Source: Poronia punctata (taxonomy: Eukaryota > Ascomycota > Sordariomycetes > Xylariales > Xylariaceae). From it: DNA of 64,000 nt. Below the pieces are notes generated by a model. It searched no databases and was not told where the DNA came from. It saw only the letters and a list, made by a program, of their open reading frames with translations. This document shows positions 35,268 through 47,597 of this stretch, piece by piece. Each line of letters starts with the position of its first letter. Positions within the stretch are counted from its first letter, which is position 1. The stretch is taken from positions 49,346 through 113,345 of the forward strand of contig MU401493.1 in assembly GCA_022579005.1 (NCBI GenBank). The letters are read 5' to 3'. The position numbers and the translations under genes were made by a program.

Positions 35268-38200
35268 ATGGATGCGCGGAATGCTGCCGAGTCCTCGAGT
35301 ACGAAGCAGCCTGCTTCCCCAAAAGAGGGAGACACGGGGCGTGACGCCCTCAAGTCGAAGCCGACCTCGAGTACTACGACGGATACAATCAGATCGCCGA
35401 CAAATAACAAGCCACCTTCTTTAGTTCCCGACTCTCTCTCCGCGATATCTTCGTCTCATACGTTGGACGAAAATGCTGCATCGGATCAAAACTCGGATGC
35501 GGAGACAATCGTCCTACCTGGGAAAGATGGCGTCTCTCCATCCAAACCTCGAAAGGTTATCAAACATGAAGACAAGAGCGACGAAGAAATGAACGGTATT
35601 CCGCGACCGAAGAAACCTTGGACTGATGCGCGAAATGCGGACCGCAATGGTGCTCATTCTGACAATCTCACGGTCAAGAAAAAGCGACCCACTGAGAGGG
35701 AAAGAAAGACGGACCCGCTCGGCTCGGTCCCTACCTCTCCGCCAAATAACAAGCATAGAAATAATGGCTCGCACCGGCGCCGTAAGTCGGGCGACATCCA
35801 GTCCGAATCTGGGTCCGAGTCCTCGAGATCTCGGTCACAAGAGCCATCTCGGAAGGACAAGGCTAAACTAATAGAGCGGCGACCGCCTTTCAAGCGCAAG
35901 TCGGTCAAGGTAGAATCCGATGACGACGGCGAGATGCGCAAAGGACGGCGGCCACGTATCTCAGATACCAGCATAGACACTCCAGCTGGTGGTCGGGAGA
36001 GGGACCAGAGGCCGACGTCCGGGCGACAGGCGGAGAAACCTTCCACTACCAGGAATCGGTCAACATCACCACCTTCACGCATCCATAGACGCAGCCTTTC
36101 GACTCAGCACCCCTCTCACTCTTCCGACGGGATAGGGTCGAAGAAAAGACGTGTTCCGGCTCCCCTTCAATCGACCGACTACCAATCCGATGACTCTTCG
36201 GCAAGTGGGAGCCCGCATCCTCGGGGTTCCAAGTTGAGGAGTGTGGCCACTCCCATCACGGGCGAATCGACGATCTCGCCTGCGCGAATACCTGGCCACA
36301 GGAAGCACGTCGATAACCACGGCCAGACCCTTTTAGCAAAAGCTTGTGCAAAGGGCGAATATGAGATAGCCAAGAAGAGGCTGTCAGAAAGACCCGAGGA
36401 CCTGAACTTTGCCGATTATGCGGGAAACACACCTTTGCAGATCGCCTCTTTACATGGTCACGAGGACATTGTCCAGCTCTTGATAGAGGCAGGATGCAAC
36501 CTTGATTGTCGCAATGGTGACAAGGAAACCCCTCTGCTGGATGCGGTAGAAAATGGTCATTTGGAAGTCGTCAAACTTTTGTTAAAAGCTGGCGTTAACC
36601 CGCGAAAAGCCGATGCGGCGGGCCACGAACCTTTGGAGAAAGTGCCGGACGACTTGGATAATGCCGAGGAAATCCGCGCGGCTCTCAGAGAGGCAAAAGA
36701 ACGAGCAGGTGAATTGCGTCGTACATCAGAAGACCACCAACCCCACGACTTGCCGGACACGTATTCATCCCACGGGCCCGACAGTCCCCGTGAGTCACCT
36801 GCTGCTCATACAGGGAGTAACCTTGCAGAGAAGCGCCGGGGTGGGACAGTGCGCTCGACGAAAACGAGCAACCACTTGCTGTACATGAACTTGGACGACA
36901 AAACATTGAGGCAAGCTGCAGCGCGCGGCGACCACGAAACCGTTACGAGAGTGTTACAGGTCAAGGAGCGCTGCGATGACCCCGAAGCTCTGGTTAACGC
37001 AGCCCGAGGTGGCCATGCTTTGGTTGTCGAACTTCTGCTTGCTCTGGGTAGCGCCACGCCAGATCCGCGACCAGTGGCCAGTCTTCCGCCAGAATATAAT
37101 ACTCCGATACTTGCAGCTATTGGGCAAGAGAACTTGGATGTAATCAAGTTACTTGTTAATGCTAACGGCTTCAACCCGACCCGCCTCTCCAAAGGCCTGA
37201 CATATTACGAAATTGCTCGGCGACGGGAGGGTCCGAACTGGAAGGACGAAGAACATATTTTGAAGACAGCCTTCGACGACTTTAAGAAAGGAACGAAGGG
37301 TTCGTCGCGACCCAAATCTTCGCCTAGCCGACGCGAACGGGAACAAGAATCGGAGTCGAAGAGAGCAACACGCAATGATCTTGGCTCGGATGCGAGTCGG
37401 GGACAGAAACGGCGACCCTCGGTGAGCCCATCACGTGAAATCGAATCCAAAAAGAGACTCAATTCTACCAAGGGCGTGAAGAGTCCCAGAGCAAAACGGC
37501 GCTCTTCTTCTTTCGGCACTCATGATTTACAAACTTCCCCAAAGCGTGGCCCAGGTCGATTGAAAAAAGATGACCGAGGCTCCAACGTTGCACTGTCTGA
37601 CCGCGAGGTGTCTCCGACTAGATCAAAGAACCTAGGCATGCCGGCGAAGCTGGTCGAATCGGAGGTCGCCGGTTCATCCGACGGCGAGGCTATCAAACCA
37701 CGGCGGAAACTTATTTCCGGTAAGGATTTGAAAGGCCAGCGCGAAAAACAGCGCCGCGAAAGCATGGCTTCAAGCGTCACAGGTGTCGATCGCAGCGAGT
37801 CCAAGGCCGATGAGCCAACAAAAGCTCGCGACGATCGTGAAAAGCAACTCAAGCGAACGAAGACACTAAAACGCGATGAATCAACCGATCGTCTGTCTGT
37901 GGACGCTTCGGGCAAGAGACATCGTCTCAGCTCAAGCCCTTCCAGGCGTGGTACTGGGGAAAGAGAAGAGAGCCGTGGCCCAGTTAAGAGGAGGAAGCTT
38001 GACACCAATGGGAGAGATATGCCACCTGAAGGACGCCAAATAGCACGGGAATTATCCCGCGATCCTATCAAACGTCAGCGTATCCCAGATACTGACCGTA
38101 AGGAATCATCCAAACCGCCAAAAACGAACCGTGATCGCAGAGAATCGGCGAAGTCTTGTCATTCCGACAAGAGCATAACCGTTGCCTCAGAGGAACCAGA

Positions 38201-39951
38201 TACAGAGATGCCGGATGCCGACGGAGTATCCGAAGAGGAGGGCGAAATACCACCGGAAACTGGGACAGATTTGAGCAAAGAACAGCGAAAAACAATGTCT
38301 TCAGATTCTGCTCAGACCGAGTCTCGCAGGAAAGAAGCCGAACGCGAGAGACAGGAAAAAGAGAAGAAGAGCCTGGAAGAAGAAAAGAGACGGAAGGAAG
38401 AGGCTGCAGAGAAAAAGAGATTGGAGATTGAAGAGCGCAACCGTGTTGAGCGTGAAGAACTCAGGCGCAAAGAGGCAGCTGAAAAGGCCAGGCAGGAAGA
38501 AGAAAGGAGACAGAAAGAGGAAGCGGATCGCAAACAAAAGGAAGAGCAGGAGCGACTACGACGAGAAGAGGAAGAAAAAAAGAGGCGCGAGGAAGAGGAG
38601 CGGAAGTTGCAAGAAGAACGGGAGCGGAAGTTGCGAGAAGAAGAAGAAGAGCGGAAACGGCGCGAGGAGGAAGAAAGGATTCGACTGGAGAAGGAAGCAG
38701 AGGAAGAAGCCCGGCGTATCCGGGAAGAAGAAGAGCGACTACACCGGGAACGAGAACGTGAACGTGAAAGAGAACGAGCTGAACAGGCTGCGCGAGAAGC
38801 GGCGCTTCGAGCAGAACAGGAGCGCATCCGCGTCTCTAAGCTGCCGCCGCTCCTACGTTGGCTTGATGGTTGTCCTGACCCCAAGCATGCCGAGATTGCA
38901 ACGCTATTCGCACATGCCCAAGGGGTTCGCTTTGACACAATCGATCCCTCGGCGACTGGCAAGCCGGGTGGGCGGGACCAATGGCTACTCAATACCCAGG
39001 TCGCGCTACTTTTGGGAGAAAAGGACCTCTCCTTGTCGCGATGTAAGTCACATGATGCACGCTAGCACTGCTGGCTTCTGGGAAAAAGAGGAAGACTGAC
39101 CGGGTTTAGACAACGGGTGGGAACGTATCCCAGTGTCCAGAATCGCCAAACGGGTCATATGGCGTTTGGAGCAGGACCGATACGCATTAACAGCAAGTAG
39201 TCTGTATCATCTTGGGGAGCAGCTCCCCGATTTCTACGGAGGAAGTCCGCGCCAAATCGGCTATAAGAAGCTGGAAGAAATCCGGGGTGAAGCGGCCAAT
39301 CGCTTCTTCGACATGGACATGTTCTTCGTCAAGGTAAGTTTATTTTGCGGCCTAGTTTACACCTTGGCGCTGCTGACAGTGGCAAAGGAGTCGGATTTCC
39401 TCGCTCTCGTTCCAACAATCCCACACCTTCGAAATGTTAGGGTTGCCATCTGCTACCGCGAACTCCCCGAGGATGAGTCGAACTTCAACACGTTTGCCGG
39501 CACGAAGAAGTGGAAAACAGATCCCGATGCTGCAAGCCGGGGCTTTTTCGCGCCGAGGTCCAAATATTATGTCAACGGAGAACTGCTCGGAGAGGAAAAG
39601 CCAGGAAGATCCAGAGTCAGCAGAGACCCTTTCCCCGAACAGAGAGTTCCCCGAAGGCAAGGATTGACGGCGGTAACACCGGACGACCCCGATTATGCTC
39701 GTGTTTGTGTGGAACAAAACCTGTCACACCTTCTTACGGAACAACAGAAACAGTCGGTACTGAACGGGTCTCACTTGACGCCGAAAAGCATGGCTTCGAT
39801 CGAGGCGAGCGAGTATACGGGAGAGGACCTGTCACCAACTCAAATACCGTCCCAGACCCATTTGGTAAATGGGATTCGCAACGGGAATGGAGAGTCGCCT
39901 AGCCAGTTGCCCAACGGCAGTCCGAGCGCCGATTCGGCAAACATCCTTTAG
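35268..39951 (+). CDS. Hos4-like ankyrin-repeat, coiled-coil protein (Set3 complex)
   Basis: Three exons, 35268-39042, 39110-39333 and 39388-39951, give 1,520 residues. Intron 1 (67 bp) joins LSR-Y-NGWERIP; intron 2 is only 54 bp, a multiple of three without a stop, so retention would also be readable. The ATG at 35268 is the first in frame; the frame is open upstream to about 35130 without an ATG. Residues 1-345 are charged and disordered with many Lys/Arg and Ser/Pro patches. Ankyrin repeats occupy about 349-459 (GNTPLQIASLHGHEDIVQLL, ETPLLDAVENGHLEVVKLLL) and a second group about 537-655. Residues about 1017-1190 are a long Glu/Arg coiled coil. The conserved end starts near 1192 (LPPLLRWLDGCPDPKHAEI). 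This arrangement fits the fungal relatives of Hos4, a subunit of the Set3 histone deacetylase complex in the nucleus. The assignment rests on architecture and remembered similarity. Confidence 0.86.
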
Positions 39952-40854
39952 GAGAGACTTGTGGGAATCCAACTTGGCTTACCGACGCATCGCCTTTTCG
40001 TCTCATCTCTCTTCTGGCTCTGCCTCTCTACCTTGTTCTTGGCCTCACGCCCTTGCAGTCTCTCGATAGGCAACCTGGGTGCGGCCACTTATTACGTATT
40101 ATCCACCACAATTCACCATCAATCGTCTGTATGATGCCAGGCTCAATGTCGGTCATACACGGCACTTTTACCGAGCGGAAATGGATACGTCTCTGGTTGA
40201 GATGGGTTTCCTTTGTTGATACGGATCTACGACTCAAAATCAGTCATTAGTCAATGCAGCAGTCACCTGGCTTCATGGTATGGAGTTCTCGGGGTCTATC
40301 TATGGTTTGCTATTTGTCGCGGTTTCACTATTGGATTGAGGACTGACTCTGAGCTCTCTTCTAATGTCGGCGTACGTGTCAAATGTTCTGTCATGACTAG
40401 TCTAGAATAAGGTCTGGGGGGTTTAGGCCTATATGCAAACAACGGCGGTACATTAGATAACTCTTCTTTACAAGTATATACAAGGTTTATATGTACTTGT
40501 ATCATGAACCGAGACCGGCTGGTCTCTTGAATTACACCTTTGATATGATCATTGACGAGGATAGATTGAATATCTAATAACTTGTGTGCTATAACAGCTT
40601 GGTACAGGCTCTGAAGTCGCGCGTTATTCTCAGGTAATGCCTCTCATTATAGTTGTGACATTGTTGTATGTATAGATGTAATCTAGAAGATATAGAGCCA
40701 GCACTGCTGTTCCTATATAGTATCTAGTGAGTACAGAGGACTATTTATACATGTACTGGATGTATGTTTGTGGGTCATAAGATGGGTGACGCGGATGTCA
40801 AACCTCCCTAAAGTAGACGCTATTGCTTTCTTTTTCACATTCATTCAGATTCTC
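39952..40854. other. Intergenic between converging Hos4-like and isomerase genes
   Basis: About 900 bases between two converging stop codons. It should hold both 3' untranslated regions. No open frame above 70 codons and no RNA gene was recognised. Confidence 0.6.
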
Positions 40855-41781
40855 TTATAACTTGTGTCGCTTCTGGCCCGTGGCAATCTTCATGAACTCC
40901 TGCTGTGGAATCCCCTTCATGAACCTATCCAACCCGGCAAAGACCTCGGCAACATTCTGCTGATCGAGAATATCCCGCTCGGGTTTCCTGATGAGCGCCT
41001 TGATACCAGTCAAAGAATCACCGATCAGATGCTCGCCAAGACGTTCGTCAACCTCCTGCAGGACCTGGCGCATGAATCCGGCATCGTCGCCCTTCTCACA
41101 CTGGAAGATCTTGTTGACGAAGCCCGTGGCGAGGAGCTCGTCGGCGGTGATCCGCTTGCTCATGATGAGAGCCTCGTTGGCCTTGCTGATGCCTAGACGC
41201 TGGACCAGGGCGCGAGAGGCGCCGCCCTCGGCCACGAGGCCGAGGGATGAGAAGGGCGTCAGTAGGAAGGTGTGCGGGGCCGCGTAGACGAAATCGGCAA
41301 AGGCCGTCAGGGCGGCGGATAGGCCGATCGTCGGCCCGTTGAGGGCGACGATGAGGATCTTGGGATGTGTGTAGAAGGCCTGCGTCACGTTTAGGTTGTT
41401 CGCCACGAAGCTCCGGAGCCAGGTCTCGTAGGGGTCTGCGTCTGCTGGGGCGGATTTGCCTACGGAGACGTCGGCGCCGCTGGGGGGTTTCGTTAGTTTT
41501 GTGGTTTATGATGGGGGGGGGGGGGGGGATGAATTTGTGAGACGCAAGTAATAAATACAAAATGCATACAAGGAGGGACTGTGTAAACAAACTTACGCGG
41601 AAAAGTAGCGACCCTTTCCTGTCAAGATGGTGATATAGATATCATCACGCAGGGCAATTGCGCGCATAGCCTGAGAGATGGCAAAGTAACCTTCCATACC
41701 AAGAGCATTGAGCTTCTTGTCGTTGTCGATGGTGATGGTGGCTATGCGCCCCGAGTACGAGACCTTGATTACGTCCGCCAT
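40855..41781 (-). CDS. Peroxisomal delta3,delta2-enoyl-CoA isomerase (ECI family)
   Basis: Two exons, 41781-41597 and 41479-40855, give 269 residues. The 117 bp intron contains a run of 16 G; the join reads GRYFS-A-GADVS, the conserved oxyanion-hole loop of crotonases. The second oxyanion segment is ALNGPTIGLSAAL. E146 in LGLVAEGGAS sits where the catalytic glutamate of Eci1-type isomerases lies, and the second acid of true hydratases is not evident, so an isomerase is preferred. The C-terminal tripeptide HKL is a type 1 peroxisomal targeting signal variant (yeast Eci1 ends in HRL). The enzyme shifts 3-enoyl-CoA double bonds to 2-trans-enoyl-CoA so that unsaturated fatty acids can enter beta-oxidation. 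Confidence 0.93.
41513..41528. repeat. G16 homopolymer inside an intron
   Basis: Sixteen consecutive G on the plus strand (C on the transcribed sense) lie inside the only intron of the enoyl-CoA isomerase gene. The run could form a quadruplex on one strand and is likely to vary in length. Confidence 0.85.
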
Positions 41782-43539
41782 TGTATATCTGTATGTATTT
41801 TCGGGTGAGAAGTATATGAGAGATACAGACGGGAAATTGTACGTATAGAATGAAGATTTCAGGTCAATTGATACATATGTTTTAATTATATTACACCTAC
41901 CTCTGTCGGGTCAAATAAAGCGAACCGAACCGACCGGTAAGTATGCAGACCGTCGCTCGGCCCCGCAGTGGTGGGATCCGTTCCCTTGCTGGATTGAGCA
42001 CCAAAGCCGAGGCTCTTTTGTACGCTTTACCTGGGTAAATATCTTTTGCTAGGCGGCTGGGCCTAATATCTGTACTTGTACAGTAGCTCGGAAATGTTAG
42101 CTGGTTTTATCCAATGTCATTGACGACTACACGTATAAAGTCTTTTAGTCTAGACCAGGACCAGACCTAGATTCTGGGTAGGTACTTTACCTACTGTGTA
42201 TACCTATATCTATATTTAATACATGCTTCCAACCCCAGGTTTTCCCCGCGGAACCACATCCCAAAGATCCCATAGTTTGCCGCGGAAGAGGTAAAGTGTA
42301 CCTTAGATAGGTACCTCACAGGGTACCTGTCAAGACTCAACAGAAACGGCTAAAAGATCCGTCAGCATAATACGTGTGCCTGTTGCTACTTGATGTTGAA
42401 ATTTCGTCAGTAGCTATTCTGAATATCCACACAAATTACAAGTTGGATACCAAGTAGGCATCTACTCGTGTTATATTGGAGTTTAGCAGCAGGGAAACAA
42501 ATGACCTTGGCGGTCTTTGGTCGAAGGTGTTGTCTTATTACCATGACCCCTTGAACAAACCAGGCTAAGATGGTCCAAGCTCAGACCTCAATCTTGTCGT
42601 GTGTGCATTGGCCACCAGATTGTCTACAAGTAAAGGCAGGAGCAAAAAAAGATCGTCACCTGGAATGATAATAGAGGTTGTAACAGCCTTCTTAGCACCT
42701 CACCTTCCTAAGTACTTTATTACTGACGCGCTTGCCAACTCGTATCAGACAGGTAAGGTTATCCTTTTCACGATTGGCTGGGATGGAAAAACAAGGGCCA
42801 ACAGTTGGGTCCCATCCCTGCCAAATCTATCTGCCTTGTTGTGCGGTTGCAAGGAAGGTGAACCAAAGGAAAGAAGAAGGCAATCAGCCTGCCTGTGCGC
42901 CTTCATCTACCCACCTACCTTAATCCAGGGTTAGATAGTTGGTTGCCAATAAAGGACTTCCTACATTGGGGGGGTGTTTTATGCGTCTCTGATTTCTGGC
43001 AACCACAACTGTTCCCATACTTGTGGCCAGCTTGAACGTTTCTAGGTCGATTAAACTTATACTTTCTGCACGTCGGGTGTTGGACATATTGTAACCTAGA
43101 GATTTGGTACAGAGAAGTGATATCGAACTTGGGCTTCAAGGATAAGAGACGCATTGTGCCGAATGGCAAATCATGTGGCTGCCTACCTAGTGCTGGACCC
43201 AACGCAGACAACATTATGTATGTGACCATGGCTGTTGGTGCTTGTGCAGCTTCAGAGACAGATATATGGGCTTGCGCTACAGCGCAATACAAACCCCGCG
43301 CGGTTGTGGTATGTCGCATTGCAGCCGCCCTCTTGTCTCCGGCGCCTGGCGTGGTGCGCGCACTTCGCCATGATCGTCACAGTGGCATGGGGTACTCTGC
43401 TCCCTAATTCTTCAACATCAAAACCATCCGGGTCAAGGCCCTCTTCTTGACTGTCCTACTGCTATCACCCGTATCTTTCAACTTGATTCTTGCCTTCTGC
43501 TTTCTCGCATTACTTCTTCTACGTCCACATCTCTAGGCC
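41782..43539. other. Intergenic, divergent promoters of isomerase and DUF4238 genes
   Basis: About 1.8 kb between divergent genes. Short open frames on both strands have no support. The last 100 bases before 43540 are CT-rich, as expected for a fungal leader. Confidence 0.6.
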
Positions 43540-46005
43540 ATGTCTACCTCAAAGGTGGCAGGCGCTACTGCGCCAGAGTACCAGCATTTCATACCGCAGT
43601 TTATGCTCCGGAACTTTGCTCACAAGTACGACCGAAAGACGGACGGCGCTAAACGAAGGAGGGGGGGAAATAAGAATAACAAGCACCCCGGCGAGCACGT
43701 TGTCAACAATGTCAATCTGGAAGTCGAGCCGTTCGCCATTGAGGAGACCAAAGTTAAGCGCATCTTGGGCCGGTACGACATGTATCAAGACACGTCTCTG
43801 TCTGGGCCACAACAGCGGGAAGTCGAGTCGCTGTTGGGTAAGCTGGAGAGCCAGGTCAGCCCTATATTCCGAAGGATAATCAAGACGTCCGAAAAGGGCG
43901 AGCAAGGCTTGTGGTTGACGCGGTCTGAGATGGACACCATCCGCAGGTTCATGTTTATCCTCAAATATCGCGGACCTACATTCTACCAGCGGTTTGCCAA
44001 CCACAGCCGCGATACGTACAATTTCAACGACAGGGAGCCGCTGTTGGCCTACATGGACAAAAAGAAATTGGAGAGGCCTATCGACGTCTGGTTTGAAGGA
44101 CTGAAGGCCATCATGAAATTGGAAATGGGCGAAGAGGGCTGGAAAGAGCGCATTCGGCAAGACATGTATGAATGGGACGCGGCGTGGTTTCTCTCCATGT
44201 ATGAGAAGTTCTACATGGCAATCTGCACACCAGAAGATCCACGGGACGAGTTCATACTCACCGACAACTCCCACAACGTCTTCGAAGGGCCACAGGCACT
44301 CACGGTTCACCCGCTGACCGGCGAGTTACAGGATGGACCATGGTCAAATTTCCATGAGTTCTGCCCCGTTTCGGCCAAACTCATGATCGTACTGCGATCT
44401 GTGGTATTGCCCGTGCCCGAGGAAGATGCGGACCCTTCGATCGCAGCCATGAGGGCAGAGTGGCGCAAACAGAGCATAGACGATGTATATATGAGTCCAC
44501 AGACATCCATCCTCGCCGACCTACCCATACGCAAGGCACGCAACAATTACACTGAGCTTGTTGCCGGTCAGCTGGTGTTTTCTTCGGACATGGATCCAAA
44601 TGATCTACGGAGACACAAGTTTTGCCTCAGCCTTTTTCCTAACAAGACGAGACACGTCAACATCATCAACCACCTACTGTTTGATAACGCCTACGCGGGC
44701 TCGACCATTGTTTTCCGGACCAGAGAAGCCTTTCTTCGCACGCTTGAGTGGTACATGACCGTCCCGTGCATATACGGCAAGGTGGTGGCATTTAATCATC
44801 AGAAACAGCGGCGCAGGCTCCTGACCGGTCTTGCGGCGCTGCTGAAGTCGCTTGGATTTACTAAAGAAGCTATATGGGAAGAGAAGAGTGTGCCCCGGAA
44901 CCGCGTCTATTCTCTGAATCCGATCTGGCAGATATTCGCTAAAATAAGGGTCATGCGGAAAAGAGATCGGTTAGCACCGGAACCCGACCCTCCTCTTTAC
45001 TATTGCGACGGTAAGATAGTCTTCTCCGTGATGACTATGTTTATGATGGCGTTTTTTATAGACTTGGATTGCTAAAATGACATGGATAGACGAATCCGTG
45101 ACCAGCCTCGAAGAGGATCTAGAACAAGCAGATCGCATGCTGAACTTGCGGATCAAGATAGATGTCTGGTCTCAGGGCGTCCCGTACAATATCCGCCATC
45201 AGGCCCGGCGATGGCTCGTCGACGCGTACCTGAGGTGCCATTCACGCCGAGTCCTGTTCTTCGTGAAGAGACTACGGTTTATGTTGCAGACTATGCCCGA
45301 TCCAACTTCCCATGGGGTTGAAGATCTTATCGCCAGCGGTAAGTCTCGCTTTAATGGCCATGGGATATTGCCGGCTTGGGGGACGAAATGGCTAACTTAG
45401 TGAACGAATGACGCGCCACTCTACAGCACTATACCGAAAAATGCCAGCTCGGAAGTTGAACCGGCTTATGTATACAACTATGCTAAATGAGGTGGAGGTG
45501 GTACAACCTAACCTCAAACCCGTCATGCAAAAGGCCATAGGCTCGAGCATGGAGGAAACTCGGCTACTTGGGCAGATTTACAAGTATGCTTTTGGACTTC
45601 CAGGTACATCCCTCCTCACGTCGAAATGAACAGACCAGCGTATCATCCCGCTAACGTGGACCCTTCCATGCAGGTTCTATCAAGGATTGTGGTAAGCGCT
45701 CAGATGATGATCCATATGTGCAGCGATGAAGGACATAGTCGACTAACCCGAGGCTCTCACCAGGCATCCCAGAGATCGAAGACCTAGTGTTAAAAAACAG
45801 CGAGAAGACCCAAAATTTCACTTATGTGGAGTCATTTTATGCCTTCAACCGACACGATCAGATCGAGTTATCAACCAGAGCATTAGTGAAGAAGAATTTC
45901 AAAAAGGTCATGGCGGCCCGCGTCGAGTCGCGCCTACTGGATGAATTGGAAGCTGTCTTCTTCACCTTGTCATACCCTACATTTGACATCGACTTCGCCC
46001 TTTGA
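43540..46005 (+). CDS. DUF4238 family protein
   Basis: Five exons, 43540-45010, 45090-45338, 45427-45603, 45674-45691 and 45764-46005, give 718 residues; exon 4 is only 18 bases. All introns are GT...AG and all joins are phase 1, restoring segments such as YYCD-DESVTSLEEDLEQ, IAS-ALYRKMPARKLNRLM and GSIKDC-GIPEIEDLV. Residues from about 13 (EYQHFIPQFMLRNFAHK) mark the DUF4238 domain, which runs through most of exon 1; the C-terminal part is helical and rich in Glu, Lys and Leu. A Lys/Arg-rich patch lies at about 32-47 (DRKTDGAKRRRGGNKNNK). There is no signal peptide or membrane segment. The family is widespread in filamentous fungi and in bacteria, and its function is unknown; HFIPQFxLRNF is its signature. 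No neighbour hints at a role. Confidence 0.86.
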
Positions 46006-47597
46006 ATGAGTGTCTTGAGCTTCGAGGTGCAGCTCCGGGGGATGGTCTTTACTTTCAACCGCAACGCATTTACCCCCGCAGGCACGACAGGTATCCACCT
46101 ACAAACTAACCATCTACTACCGCCACCTAAAACTAACTTAGGCTGCGTCATATCGGATCTATAATCAACGTCTTTGTCCACTACATGCCAAACTAAGAAA
46201 TTGAGTTGTTGCACATGCCCCCTGAATGTTGATGATGACTGATACTGCTCGTATTTGCAAAACAGGCTTGGCCTTGACCCTGGCCTAAAGTAAGAAGTAA
46301 CATAATACACGTACAGCCCTACCAACAATCCTATACAATACCATGTCTGCACTGCAAGTTAAAAACATAGAGAACTTATAACATGTGTTTATTTCCTGCT
46401 TTTTTCCCTAGAAAATTATAAAAGCAAAGTACCCGTTGTCCACCCCTATACGGACCGCTCCGCTCTACCATATGTTTTGAGTTGCGGCCTGATACATGCA
46501 TCTGCAGCATCTTGCTCATTTTCTAGAACCGGGAAAAGGGGGAGGGATAACGTCTTTTACTCTTCTCGAATTTTTAGGAACTCTTTCCAGCCGAACTGGC
46601 CCTTAGAAAAGGATTCGACAGATGTAATATATTAACGACGCAACTTTTCCCAAGAGGTTTGCAACCAGGTAATTACATACTCAAGTACTTTCTTTCTACA
46701 AGATACCTTAATACCCAACTTTGATGTTTCTTGTTTGACATGTAACGGCTCAATTCTTATAAACTAGCTTCAATACGCTGATTACCTACTTTTATAAAAC
46801 TATAAAAGATAAAGAAGGATAAAAAATAATAATCATCGCTTGTTTATTTTTTGCTACCTTGATATACCCCGTGAAAATGGACAAGACTGTAGGCAACGGT
46901 AAATGACCTGTCTCCTCGGAAGCTGCCCTGGCATCACTCTGGCCAGAATACAATAATACATGACTGCGCTAATGTGGGCTCGCTTCCTTGGTATACCTCT
47001 TGCCTTCCCTTAGTTTGTCTTACCGTCAACGCCGAAAACATACCTACATATATTGTCTTTCGTGTGTGACGCCTATCTGTTTTGGAAAACAAACACAAGA
47101 ATTGAAAGTGAAAAGGAAAAGAAAAAGAAGAAGAAAAAGCAAATGTTCTTGCGGCCTTGTCCGCCTTGCTAGTCTTGCCAGCCTTTTAACACCCCTTCGT
47201 CCGTTCTCTCCGTTCCTCATGCCCACAACCGTTGATTAAGTCCTCAACATGGTTGCGGAAAGAAGGAAAGAGGTATCAAACCCATGCCTAACCATCCTGT
47301 GGAGCGCCTATCCGTTCCCATTTGTAGTCCGTTCTACACCATATAAATAAATGTATCATGTCCTCAAATAACAAGCGTTCGGACCCTTCCTCATCCAGCT
47401 ATCAGCCGAAATGATTAATCATCGGCCATCGCCCGTGTGTGTGTGTGTCTTCTGAGATTTTCAGGCCAGTGACAGGGCCATCTCTGCGTGGGTCGTTAAA
47501 TATTTATAACTTGCTTCAAACCCGTGAGCAACACGGGCATAAAAGATATATAGAAAAATCAATGGAGGCGCTAGGTCAAATTGGAGAGGTCCCGCCT
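46006..47597. other. Intergenic between converging DUF4238 and Puf3-like genes
   Basis: About 1.6 kb with no supported gene, holding the 3' ends of two converging transcripts. AT-rich patches near 46800 may be 3' untranslated sequence. An open frame at 47439-47852 on the plus strand is antisense to the last Puf exon and is rejected. Confidence 0.6.

Noticed and set aside
38312..38992. 226-codon minus-strand frame rich in Arg and Ser
   Set aside because: It is the antisense of the Glu/Arg coiled coil of the Hos4-like gene; composition is explained by the sense codons.
41096..41590. 164-codon minus-strand frame rich in Arg
   Set aside because: Alternate frame of the enoyl-CoA isomerase second exon and intron; the crotonase motifs lie in the other frame.
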